This document shows positions 7,429 through 15,100 of a stretch of 25,830 bases of DNA, one piece after another (position 1 is the stretch's first letter; every line of letters begins with the position of its first letter). This stretch comes from Anaerolineae bacterium. GTDB taxonomy: Bacteria; Chloroflexota; Anaerolineae; 4572-78; J111. Under the pieces are notes generated by a model that was given only the letters and a program-made list of their open reading frames with translations, was not told where the DNA came from and did no database searches. Position numbers and translations under genes: made by a program. Location of the stretch: the NCBI GenBank assembly GCA_023382535.1, contig JAHDWA010000101.1, forward strand, positions 1 through 25,830, in the 5' to 3' direction.

Positions 7429-8081
7429 TGAGACGCTGGAAAGAGGTCGAACCGATCATCACCGCGCTGTTGAAGGATGAAATACCGGCGGGTTCTGAAC
7501 GGACTCGCCGGTATGATCCGGAGGACCTGCGGACCTGGTGGAACAATGCCCAAATAAGGCTGTCCACCATGAAGCCGCTGCACAAGCACCTGGTCTATAC
7601 GGCCGAGGACAACAAGAGCAAGGGCGACGATGTGCAGGTTAGCTTGCCGGAAGATTTCTATCGCCCGCGCGTGGTGGCGCTGCCCAATAAGACGCAGCTC
7701 CCCCGGCTGAGCATCGAGGCCAAATTCTACGATCCGCAAGCCCAGGGCTACGCCATCTATGAGGACAAGCTGCTCCTGATGGGCGGCCTCAATCCTCCGG
7801 CCTGGCTCATGGCTTATGATGCCTACTATCCGGCCATCAAGGGCGACGACTCCAAGGTGGAGATCCCGGTCTGGGCAGACGAGGCCTGCGCCATCTACAC
7901 CGCGATGCAGGCTATCACCCGCGAAATGGCTGCTGATGCCCGTTACCGGAAATTCATTGGCAAACAGGACGCCGGCAACCCGCAGCAATCGCCGTTCCTT
8001 CCGGTCGCCAAGTGGCTGGAGGAACGCTTTAACGCCATCATCGCCATGCACTCGGACGATGACGTGGACTTTAGAAAATGA
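7428..8081 (+). CDS. putative head-tail connector (adaptor) protein
   Basis: A 217-residue protein directly after the major capsid gene, the usual place of the adaptor that docks on the portal. The N-terminus is a helical segment (MRRWKEVEPIITALLKDEI). The middle has strands with YDPQAQGYAIYEDKLLLMGG, and the C-terminal third is helical (ADEACAIYTAMQAITREMA). I do not recognise a specific family motif, so the role is assigned by position and size. ATG 7428 is the only start available, because the frame closes upstream at 7368-7370. The stop overlaps the next start by 4 bases (ATGA), suggesting translational coupling. Confidence 0.6.
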   Translation: MRRWKEVEPIITALLKDEIPAGSERTRRYDPEDLRTWWNNAQIRLSTMKPLHKHLVYTAEDNKSKGDDVQVSLPEDFYRPRVVALPNKTQLPRLSIEAKFYDPQAQGYAIYEDKLLLMGGLNPPAWLMAYDAYYPAIKGDDSKVEIPVWADEACAIYTAMQAITREMAADARYRKFIGKQDAGNPQQSPFLPVAKWLEERFNAIIAMHSDDDVDFRK

Positions 8082-8650
8082 ATAACCTGAGCATCAACTT
8101 GATGCAAACCGTCGTGGATATCATCAACGCGCAGCAGAAGGGGTTGAAGAAAACCGACCCGACCCGGCTGCGCTTGGTCGAGATCGGTCCCAGGAGCGAG
8201 GAGTTCGCCGACTCGGGCCTCTCCTGCTATGTGGTGCCGAATGATCCCGACGATCCGGACGGCTGGTGTGATGAAGAAATCACCGCGCCGGGCCGGCAGT
8301 ATAACGCCTACTCCGATAAATCAATGTTGGAGCTGGGCGGCGGCCACTACATCAATCTGCGGTTTACGATCTTCTTCACCCTGTTCTACAACGACCTGGG
8401 CGTAAGCCGAAAAAAGGCGTTTGAATCGAGCCGGGTCATGTTCGACCGCATCCAACGAGCCATCTTTGAGGCCGGCCTGGTCCCGAATGGACCATTCGGC
8501 AAGCTCCAGCGGAGCGACGATCATGGCCTGCACCTGGTCCGCTCGATGAACGCGGTCAAGAAGCGCCGGCTGATCCCCTCCGGTTCGGAGGATGAAACCT
8601 TTTACCGCGGCAAGATGTGGCTGCAATTTGAAGCCTATATGGAGGGCTAA
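8078..8650 (+). CDS. putative tail completion / head-tail joining protein
   Basis: A 190-residue protein, translationally coupled to the preceding gene (4-base ATGA overlap) and to the next (its TAA abuts ATG 8651). The sequence is mixed alpha/beta with LGGGHYINLRFTIFFTLFYNDLGVSRKKAFESSRVMFDRIQRAIFEAG split between a strand and a long helix, and ends in a strand (KMWLQFEAYMEG). This layout, with a central helix between strands and a final strand, suits small tail-terminator or joining proteins of long-tailed phages. No diagnostic motif is visible. Role inferred from position between connector and tail tube. Confidence 0.55.
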   Translation: MNNLSINLMQTVVDIINAQQKGLKKTDPTRLRLVEIGPRSEEFADSGLSCYVVPNDPDDPDGWCDEEITAPGRQYNAYSDKSMLELGGGHYINLRFTIFFTLFYNDLGVSRKKAFESSRVMFDRIQRAIFEAGLVPNGPFGKLQRSDDHGLHLVRSMNAVKKRRLIPSGSEDETFYRGKMWLQFEAYMEG

Positions 8651-9571
8651 ATGGAGTCCCAACTCCGTACCATTCTCTACCAACAACTGAGCGACCGGAA
8701 GGTTGCCTATAACCCGGTTGAGCCGGAACCCTTTGACGTGGTGGATTTGACCCGCGACATCACCAACTCGACCCGCATCTACCACAAGCGGACTGAATGT
8801 GTGCGCGAGGCCCTGGAAGGTGCGTCACTCATCATCACCGACAGCCAGGCTCTGGCCTATGCCGTGGCCCTGGCTTTGCCCAGGGCGATGGTCACGTCTA
8901 TGCCCTTTGGCCCCGTTCAGGCGGCGATTGAGCCGAATAAGCAGCCGATCATTGGCCTGCTCAACCACACCGGCGAGATGGAGCACAACAACCATTACGC
9001 CCTGAAGCTGCTCAAGCATCTCAAGCGGGAGCTTTTGGTATACGGCCAGGCGCTGCCCGGCATCGAAGGCGCGGTCAAGGAAGATTTTGGCGAGTTCGCG
9101 GCCATGTGCGACATCCTGCTCCTGCCGAGCATGCCCGGTGTGATCAATTCAACGACGCTGCCGCTGTCCTTGATGGCCGGCAACACGGCGATCCTGGCCC
9201 ATAATGCGCCTGGCTATTATGAACTGTCTGCCGCGACCGGGGTGCAGCTCCTGCCCAACGAGGCCAAAATCTGGCGCGAGCGCCTGGCCGCCCTGGAGTC
9301 CCAGCCGGCCAAGCTCAAGGCGATGCACGAGCGCAATAAAGCCTTTGCCAACCGCCTGAACCGGGATAGTTACAACCGGCTGGCCCCTTTCGCCGAGCAC
9401 TTTATCCATCCTCCCGCGCCGCTGAGCGAAGGCTGCGGCTGTGCCAAAAGAGTGAAGTCGGCGACCCTTGGGAGTCCCCCCAAGGGGGATACGGAAGCCT
9501 ATACCCGAAGGGGTGACCCCACCCAACCTAAACAAGATCAACCTATTTTAGAAAAGGAGTCTAACTCATGA
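8651..9571 (+). CDS. GT-B glycosyltransferase-like protein in the head-tail operon
   Basis: A 306-residue protein with the look of a glycosyltransferase family 4 C-terminal Rossmann domain. ASLIITDSQALAYAVA (58-73) corresponds to the usual 'aD.ii..S..la'. QPIIGLLNHTGE (98-109) begins the second domain. CDILLLPS (153-160), LPLSLMAGNTAILAHNAPGYYEL (170-192, split here as positions) and GVQLLPNEAKIWRERLAAL resemble the donor-binding part. The canonical E-x7-E motif is not evident, because the positions equivalent to both Glu residues appear substituted, so it may be inactive or non-catalytic. A full N-terminal acceptor domain also seems reduced. Residues about 266-306 are encoded by repeat-like DNA and look like an added tail. 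It sits between head-tail joining and tail tube genes, so virion glycosylation is one guess. Confidence 0.6.
   Translation: MESQLRTILYQQLSDRKVAYNPVEPEPFDVVDLTRDITNSTRIYHKRTECVREALEGASLIITDSQALAYAVALALPRAMVTSMPFGPVQAAIEPNKQPIIGLLNHTGEMEHNNHYALKLLKHLKRELLVYGQALPGIEGAVKEDFGEFAAMCDILLLPSMPGVINSTTLPLSLMAGNTAILAHNAPGYYELSAATGVQLLPNEAKIWRERLAALESQPAKLKAMHERNKAFANRLNRDSYNRLAPFAEHFIHPPAPLSEGCGCAKRVKSATLGSPPKGDTEAYTRRGDPTQPKQDQPILEKESNS
9465..9497 (+). repeat. partial palindromic element within a coding region
   Basis: CCCTTGGG (9465-9472) and CCCAAGGG (9479-9486) are inverted repeats. The CCCCCCAAGGGGG part followed by CGGAAGC matches the second half of the intergenic palindromic element (22570-22592). 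It lies inside the 3' end of the glycosyltransferase-like gene and encodes its unusual C-terminal tail. Confidence 0.45.
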
Positions 9572-10671
9572 GCATCACCTCTCAGGGCGGCATTTTTGGC
9601 CTAGCCCTACAAATCGGCGGACTCAAGGGCGGTGCGGCCGGCCCCTTCTACCGCTACAAAACTTTGGCCGCGAACCTTGGCCCGATCATCAACGAGCAAA
9701 TGAGCCGGCCTGAAATGGGCGGCAATAACAACCCGACCGGCCTCTATCTGTCCAGCGCCGGCTACGGCGGCTCGGTCAGCCTGCAACCCCGTTTAGAGGG
9801 TGACTTTGGCTGGATTCTGCTGGCTGCCTGCGGCGCGGCTACCACCGTCGTGGATACCCCCGGCGCGAGCGTCAACCGCCACACCTTCAGCCAGGCGTTA
9901 GCGGCTGCCGGCGGGTCGAAGTTCCTGCCCTTCGTGCAGACCCGGCGCTTCATCCCTGGCGCGACCGCGCCCGCGGCCATCGGCGACTACGGTATTGATT
10001 GCGTCCTGAGCGCCCTCTCGATGTCTCTGGCCCCCGGCCAACCGGTCCAGGCTGAGATTGCCATCCAGGGCCGCGAACCTCGTTTGACCACGACCGGCGC
10101 GCCGGCCAGCGGTTGGACCTGGAGCGATGTGGCCGAAGATTTCGACAGTGTGCCGATGCCGATGAAAGCGGGTGGGCTGACCATCGCGGGCCTCGGCGGC
10201 GGCAACCCGCTGCCCTTAACGGCGGCCCGGGTCACGCTGCAAAACAACACCACGTCTCCCGACGAGGAAGCGGTCATCAACAGCTACTACGCCGAGGATT
10301 TCACGCCCAAGATGCGGACCTTGACCTTTGAAGCCACCTACAAGTGGCGCGATGCTGAACTGTATCGCTACGCCTACAACGGCGGCGATTTGAACAGCGC
10401 GGTCATCAACCCCTGTCTGTCCTACAAGACAACCACCCTAACCGTCGAATCGCCCTGTAATATTGACCCGGGTACGATTGACTTCCCCTGGAGGCTCCAG
10501 GTCGTGGCCCCCAACGTCCGCTGGCGCATGCAAGGCCCGCCCCAGTTGGCCGGCGATGAACTCATCCAGATGCAGCTCGTTGGCACCGCCATCGAAGCCG
10601 ACAGCGGCGATCCGGAAGATTACTTCCAGTTCATCCTCGACAACGAAGTAGTGGCCTACGCCCTGCCCTAA
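9568..10671 (+). CDS. phage tail tube protein
   Basis: A 367-residue, beta-rich, Gly/Ala/Pro-rich protein placed just before the tail assembly chaperones and the tape measure, as the major tail tube protein is in long-tailed phages. It opens with MSITSQGGIFGLALQIGG. It has an ARVTLQNNTTSPDEEAVINSYYAEDF stretch, then RTLTFEATYKWRDAELYRYAYNGGD, a pattern common to tube proteins, and ends in a strand region with a DNEVVAYALP terminus. AAAAGGAG at 9552-9558 gives a strong ribosome site, and the ATG overlaps the previous stop (ATGA). No separate sheath gene follows, so a non-contractile, siphovirus-like tail is favoured. Confidence 0.75.
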   Translation: MSITSQGGIFGLALQIGGLKGGAAGPFYRYKTLAANLGPIINEQMSRPEMGGNNNPTGLYLSSAGYGGSVSLQPRLEGDFGWILLAACGAATTVVDTPGASVNRHTFSQALAAAGGSKFLPFVQTRRFIPGATAPAAIGDYGIDCVLSALSMSLAPGQPVQAEIAIQGREPRLTTTGAPASGWTWSDVAEDFDSVPMPMKAGGLTIAGLGGGNPLPLTAARVTLQNNTTSPDEEAVINSYYAEDFTPKMRTLTFEATYKWRDAELYRYAYNGGDLNSAVINPCLSYKTTTLTVESPCNIDPGTIDFPWRLQVVAPNVRWRMQGPPQLAGDELIQMQLVGTAIEADSGDPEDYFQFILDNEVVAYALP

Positions 10672-10672
10672 G

Positions 10673-10792
10673 ATGATCCTCTGGCTGCTGGGCATCTATG
10701 TCCGGCTGTACTTCGCTTACCACCGCCAGCGCGGTTACGCGCCGGTTCCGGCGGGCGAGTACATCCGGATCGTCAAAAAAAACCAGGACTGA
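10673..10792 (+). CDS. 39-residue hypothetical small protein
   Basis: A short ORF beginning one base after the tail tube stop. The protein starts with a hydrophobic, aromatic segment (MILWLLGIYVRLYFAY), then Arg/Gly/Pro and ends in RIVKKNQD. The N-terminus could be a membrane anchor. There is no own ribosome site, so it would rely on re-initiation after the tail tube gene. The codons have the GC-rich third positions of neighbours, apart from an A8 run at 10775-10782. It ends right at palindromic element copy B. It may be a real small gene or chance; I do not recognise it. Confidence 0.42.
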   Translation: MILWLLGIYVRLYFAYHRQRGYAPVPAGEYIRIVKKNQD

Positions 10793-10793
10793 G

Positions 10794-10840
10794 TTTTTCC
10801 CTAATTGGGGAAATCCCCCTACGGGGACGCGAAGCGCGAA
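10794..10840 (+). repeat. dispersed palindromic element, copy B
   Basis: TTTTTCCCTAATTGGGGAAA, then CCCCCTACGGGG, then GCGAAGCGCG. Same order and orientation as 22541-22595, and inverted relative to 5765-5810. It begins immediately after the stop of the 39-residue ORF. Confidence 0.65.
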
Positions 10841-10881
10841 ACTTATCCTTAATTTTCAAAACCTTTCGTGGTTTGATGAAG

Positions 10882-10910
10882 GCGATAGGGTCTACCTATC
10901 GCTTTCTTTT
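10882..10910 (+). terminator. intrinsic terminator between tail tube and tail chaperone genes
   Basis: GCGATAGG (10882-10889) pairs with CCTATCGC (10895-10902) around the loop GTCTA, followed by TTTCTTTT. A stem of 8 bp, extendable with A-T and G-T pairs, with a U-rich tail is a good intrinsic terminator, perhaps partial, reducing transcription of the genes beyond the very abundant capsid and tube genes. Confidence 0.72.
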
Positions 10911-10938
10911 AATTTTAACCGTGAAAGGATTTTGCCCA

Positions 10939-11436
10939 ATGCCCAAGTTAATCACCCCGACCGAAAAAGAGTTCAGCCTGACCGTAGACTCCCGCTACGC
11001 TGAGCGCCAGGTCATCCTCGACGATCCCATCGTTGTGAAGTTCAAACAAGCCACTGAGTCCACCAATCTGCGCCGGCAGGAGTATTTAGCCAGGCCGATC
11101 AAACGCATGTGGGAAAAGGACCAGGACGGCGGCGACCAGTACCGCGAGGAGTTTCAACTCACTTCTTTCGGCAAGCGTATGGCCGTGGACGTGTTCCTGA
11201 CCATGACGAGCTGCAACATCACCGACGAGGCCGGCCGGCCTGTGTTCACCGGCAAAGAGCAGACCTTCGAGGCGTTTTTAGCCAAGTGGGGCCGCTTGTG
11301 GTCCGAATGGGCGGAGACGATCTACGGCGCGTGTCTGCAAGTTAACCCAAGCTGGGGTTTTGGCTCGGTGGATGAAAACGACGACGACGAACCGCTGACC
11401 TTGGGGGAAGAAGATGCCGGCGTGGCGGCTTCCTAA
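10939..11436 (+). CDS. tail assembly chaperone (lambda gpG-like)
   Basis: A 165-residue protein beginning MPKLITPTEKEFSLTVDSRY, between tail tube and tape measure, the usual place of the gpG-like chaperone that coats the tape measure during tail assembly. The sequence is helical and ends in an acidic stretch (DENDDDEPLTLGEEDAG), as such proteins often do. An upstream in-frame ATG (10873) lies inside the terminator hairpin and has no ribosome site. ATG 10939 follows GAAAGGA (10923-10929) and is preferred. A slippery GGGGGAA at 11403-11409, near the 3' end, would shift ribosomes by -1 into the next frame, making a longer product with the downstream domain. Identification rests on position, length and frameshift geometry. 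Confidence 0.68.
   Translation: MPKLITPTEKEFSLTVDSRYAERQVILDDPIVVKFKQATESTNLRRQEYLARPIKRMWEKDQDGGDQYREEFQLTSFGKRMAVDVFLTMTSCNITDEAGRPVFTGKEQTFEAFLAKWGRLWSEWAETIYGACLQVNPSWGFGSVDENDDDEPLTLGEEDAGVAAS
11403..11409 (+). promoter_or_regulatory. putative -1 ribosomal frameshift site
   Basis: GGGGGAA read as G GGG GAA allows the P-site GGG to re-pair as GGG after a -1 slip. The -1 frame is open only from 11376 (TGA at 11373-11375) and the zero frame stops at 11434-11436, so the shift must fall in a 60-base window containing this run. Confidence 0.6.
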
Positions 11437-11744
11437 TCCACGCGGAATTTGACCGAAAACTGAGAGAGTTCAGGGACCAGGTGAAGGCCCTGGAGCGCAC
11501 CACCGATGCGGAGGTGCGCCGGGGCCTGCCGGTCCCCTATGAAGCCATCCTGTACTACGAGTGCGAGCGGCGTCAGATCTTGCCCTTTCGAGGCGCTTTG
11601 ATGGATCAGCCGCACATTCTCCTGATGTGCTTCCGGATTATCGAGGATGAAGCGGCCCAGGCTGAAGCCGAGCGGCGCAAGCTGGCCGAGATCAACCGCC
11701 AGGCGCAGGAAGCGTTTGATAAAGCTAACGCGATCCAAAGTTGA
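11406..11744 (+). CDS. frameshift extension of the tail assembly chaperone (gpT-like)
   Basis: An open frame at -1 to the upstream chaperone gene. It encodes GFLIHAEFDRKLREF, then VPYEAILYYECERRQILPF and a helical, Ala/Glu-rich C-terminus. If reached by the -1 shift at 11403-11409 it adds about 112 residues and gives a fusion of about 268 residues, matching the gpG/gpGT arrangement of long-tailed phages. The only independent start is GTG 11481, which lacks a convincing ribosome site and would drop a well-formed N-terminal part, so expression by frameshift is preferred. Its 3' end overlaps an opposite-strand gene by 139 bases. Confidence 0.62.
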   Translation, partial: GRRCRRGGFLIHAEFDRKLREFRDQVKALERTTDAEVRRGLPVPYEAILYYECERRQILPFRGALMDQPHILLMCFRIIEDEAAQAEAERRKLAEINRQAQEAFDKANAIQS

Positions 11745-12046
11745 AAATCGAGATAGACCCGGGTCCACTCGCCGACCGGGATGTGCAGGTCTCGCCGTTC
11801 GTTCTTATAGGGATAGTCGGGGTACACGCGGTGGCGGAACTGGTGAACCCAGCGCCACTTGTGGGTGTTACGGTCCTGGCTGTACCAGGTCCCCATATAC
11901 TGCCACACTTCGCCCGAACGCGGGTGCAGGGCCGTGGGGCCGCCGGGCAAGCTCTGCCAGGCCCGTTCCAGGTCTGGATAGTCGGGCAGGAAAAACTGGC
12001 CGGGGACGAACGACAACGAAAAATGGAACTGATGCGGACTACTCAT
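11606..12046 (-). CDS. opposite-strand hypothetical protein inside the tail operon
   Basis: A 146-residue protein read against all other genes. ATG at 12046-12044 is preceded by a perfect AAGGAGA ribosome site (12058-12052 on the minus strand) at 5-base spacing. The first 100 residues look like real protein: rich in Trp, Tyr, Arg and Pro (QYMGTWYSQDRNTHKWRWVHQF), with strongly GC-rich third positions on this strand. The last 46 residues are antisense to the chaperone extension and look like shadow sequence, so its natural stop may have been lost. Without this gene, 11745-12168 would be empty. I do not recognise the family. It could be a moron-type accessory gene or an antisense regulator of tail expression. 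Confidence 0.58.
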   Translation of the reverse strand: MSSPHQFHFSLSFVPGQFFLPDYPDLERAWQSLPGGPTALHPRSGEVWQYMGTWYSQDRNTHKWRWVHQFRHRVYPDYPYKNERRDLHIPVGEWTRVYLDFQLWIALALSNASCAWRLISASLRRSASAWAASSSIIRKHIRRMCG

Positions 12047-12058
12047 AGCTGTCTCCTT

Positions 12059-12084
12059 AGCCCTCTCCGGAGGGCTTTATTTTT
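12059..12084 (+). terminator. intrinsic terminator upstream of the tape measure gene
   Basis: AGCCCTC (12059-12065) pairs with GAGGGCT (12070-12076) around the loop TCCG, followed by TTATTTTT. It would stop or attenuate plus-strand transcription before the giant gene. On the minus strand the same hairpin sits just upstream of the ribosome site of the opposite-strand gene. Confidence 0.7.
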
Positions 12085-12168
12085 CCTAATTGGGATTCGT
12101 TTCTATGGCCTTTCAGCCGTTTTTATGGTTTGCTGAAACTGGAAATCTTGCGATTAAAGGACCTGCCT

Positions 12169-15100
12169 ATGCCTTCCCTCAAAGACTGGCTCACTAATGA
12201 CTCGGATACACCCCCACCTTTCTCGCTCGATGCGGATGATGTGACTGTTGACCGGCGGCAGATGCGCGGTCTCCTGCGCAGCCAGGCCGCGCCTGGAGCC
12301 GTGCAGGGCCTGAGTGCCGGCCAGATCAACCGCGCTTACGAGCGCAGCAGCAATAAACCCAGCCAGATTTACCGGCTGATCAAGCAGGGGACGCCCCTGC
12401 CCCGCGTGGCGAACGCGCTAGGGATGTCGCCGGAAGCGGTGCGCGGCATCTACGAGCGCGAGGCGGCGGTGCGCCTGCAGCAGCAGGGGTTAAGTTTTTC
12501 CCAAATTGGGGAAAAGTTGGGCATCTCCGAGGCTCAGGCGCGCATGACCTACGCCCGCGGCCACGTCCAGAAGTTTGGGTCCAACCCGGCGGTCCAGGCC
12601 GGGCGCAAGCCTGGCACTCCCTTCCCTTCCGGCGTTTTCGAGCAGCCGACCTATAACCGCGACACCAACCGCAACAGTGCCTCGATCAATTCGATTCTGA
12701 CCGAGGTGCGCCAACAGGTCGAGCCGCAGGGCTTCCAGCTTGAAACTACCTTCGAGGCCGACCCGCTGGGCGGCCGCCATGTGGTCAGGGTCAAGCAGGG
12801 CGACAGTTATGTGGGCCAACCTTTCCGGCTGACGGCAACGCCTAACGGTGTTCCCCTGGTGAGCAAAACCGGCAAGTCAGCCGGCGGCTACCGCCTGACC
12901 CGCCAAGCTGGGGGTCTCTCCCTGCCGCAGCGCCTGGGCAGCGCGATTATCCAGATGGCGGCCAACCATCAAGCCTACCAGTCCGGCCGGCCCAGCTCGG
13001 GCAGCGACATGCCGGACGACGCTTCGGAGTACCCGAAGGGGTACATGCCGGGCTGGATGCTGGAGGAACCGCCTCCTGCCTATGACAGCGGACCGGGCGA
13101 TTATTTTGAGGACGAGGGCAGCAGCAGCGTGCCGGACATGCCGGCCTGGATGAAAGAGGAACCGGCTCCGGTCCCGACCGGACCGGCGGGCAACGCCAAA
13201 GGCTTCCGCAACGTCCTGGACCTGCTCGACGTGGGCGGGAAGAATCCCGAAAACAAAGCCGCGTGGCGGCAGATCAACGCCGGCGATTATATGCGTATGT
13301 CCTCAGCCGGCCGTTTCCGCGAGGAAAATTCGGAGGGAATCAACAAGGACCCAAAGACCACCCAATGGACTTATCCGGAGGGGGTTACTCAGGGGCGCTA
13401 CCAGACTCTCGCCGGTGAGGTCTTGACGCCGGTCATCAGCAAGGGGACCGTCTACCCGCTCGAAGCCCGTAACTACATCGCCGGCAATATCGAGTACGTC
13501 GAACAGCTTCAGGGCGGCCTCACGGTGCGCCAACAGTGGGGCAGCCAGAAAGGCCAGGGCAAGCAGATCAAGCGCGACGAGCTATCCCTGACCCGCAAAT
13601 ACTGGCAGGCCGGCCCGGCGCTGGGGGTAGCCTATCCCGAAGTGCCACAGCACATCTTAGGCCAGCGCGCGACCGAACCGGAAGTAGCTCACATTGCCAA
13701 AGCCTTCATTCTGGACAAAGGCGGGATCATCCCCGAAGGCCAGATGTGGAAAGATACCAACTACGCGCCGTGGGTCTTTGGCTCGTTTGAACAGAATCCG
13801 GAGAAGTATGAGCTGCGCTTCGACCCCAACTATTCGGAGGAAGAAGTGCTGAGAGCGGCCGGTCTGCTCGGACCGGACGGCAAATTCAGGCCGCGGGTAT
13901 TAAAACAGGGCAGCGGCAAAGTGTCCTCCCCCAACGGTTTCAAAAAGGACTTGCTCCAAAATAACGAGGCCGGGGTCGTGAGCGGCTACGAGATCGTGGA
14001 CTCGATCAACGACAAGGGCGACCCGGTTAGGGTTTTGCGCCTCAAGGGTTACTTTGGCAACCGCAGCAATGTCGTCTCGGCTATGAAGCTGGAGGGCTGG
14101 AAGAACCTGGCCCAAGATAAACATATCCGCGAGCAGATGGGCCTCGACTACGATTTGATCATGGCTAAACCCTCGGATGCGGTCGTCGCCAATATCTCGA
14201 TGCTCAACGCCCTGCCGCGCGATGAATTTGAAGGGCTATGGCGCGAAGTTCACGGCGACCGGCCCGCGCCGACACGGACCAGCTCAATGGCCGATGTCGA
14301 GGGCCTGGCTAAAGTGTGGCAGCGTTACCAGGAGAAGAACCGGCGCACGGAAATCCTGCGCGGCCAGGTCTTTGATAAGGACACCCTCCAAAATTATTTG
14401 GATGCCAAAATCATCAAGGATGGCAAATACGAGGAACTGCCGCCGCTCTTTGAGGGCGCGGAGCCGATGTATAAGGGCGATTTGATAGCGACCGGCTACA
14501 CCGCACCGGTGCGCGCTCGCTACATCACCGACGTGACCAAGCTCGGCCGCGGCAACCTGTCCAACGAAATCCTGCGCAGCGTCGAGCACAATTTTCCCGG
14601 CCTGGGCAGCCATTTACGCGACCTGGGTTATGAGGGCAGGGATATCTATAACACCCTGTTTGAAATGCACCAGCTCAACACCAAGCCCGGCTTCAGCGAA
14701 CATGGCTCGCCGGTGGTGGATTTGCTCGGCGACCTGACCGGCAATAAGGATGCCCGCGCCGGCATGGAGAGCCTTTATCAGCAGAAGCTGGCCGAAATGC
14801 TGCCGGCTTCGATGGCCGGCGACCCCAAGGACTTCGACGAGGCCCAAATCAAAGCTCACGAGAAATTCCAGGCCGAGGCCGGAGCGCAGGCGATCCGCCA
14901 GTATTACAACGAGGCATTAGGCACCGATTCTTACATCTTCCGCATGGGCAATGAAAAAGAAGCCTCGTACATGGTCAATCCCGACCTGCTCGAACGTTTC
15001 GGCTACATTGACGAGGAAACCAACGAGAAAACGAGCGAACTCAAACGCGAGGGCGATTTTCAGCTCAAGGCGGTCTGGGATGCGGTCCAGTCCGGCAACG

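Noticed and set aside
10873..10938. Earlier ATG (10873) as the start of the tail chaperone.
   Set aside because: It lies inside a terminator hairpin and lacks a ribosome site; ATG 10939 has GAAAGGA at the right distance.
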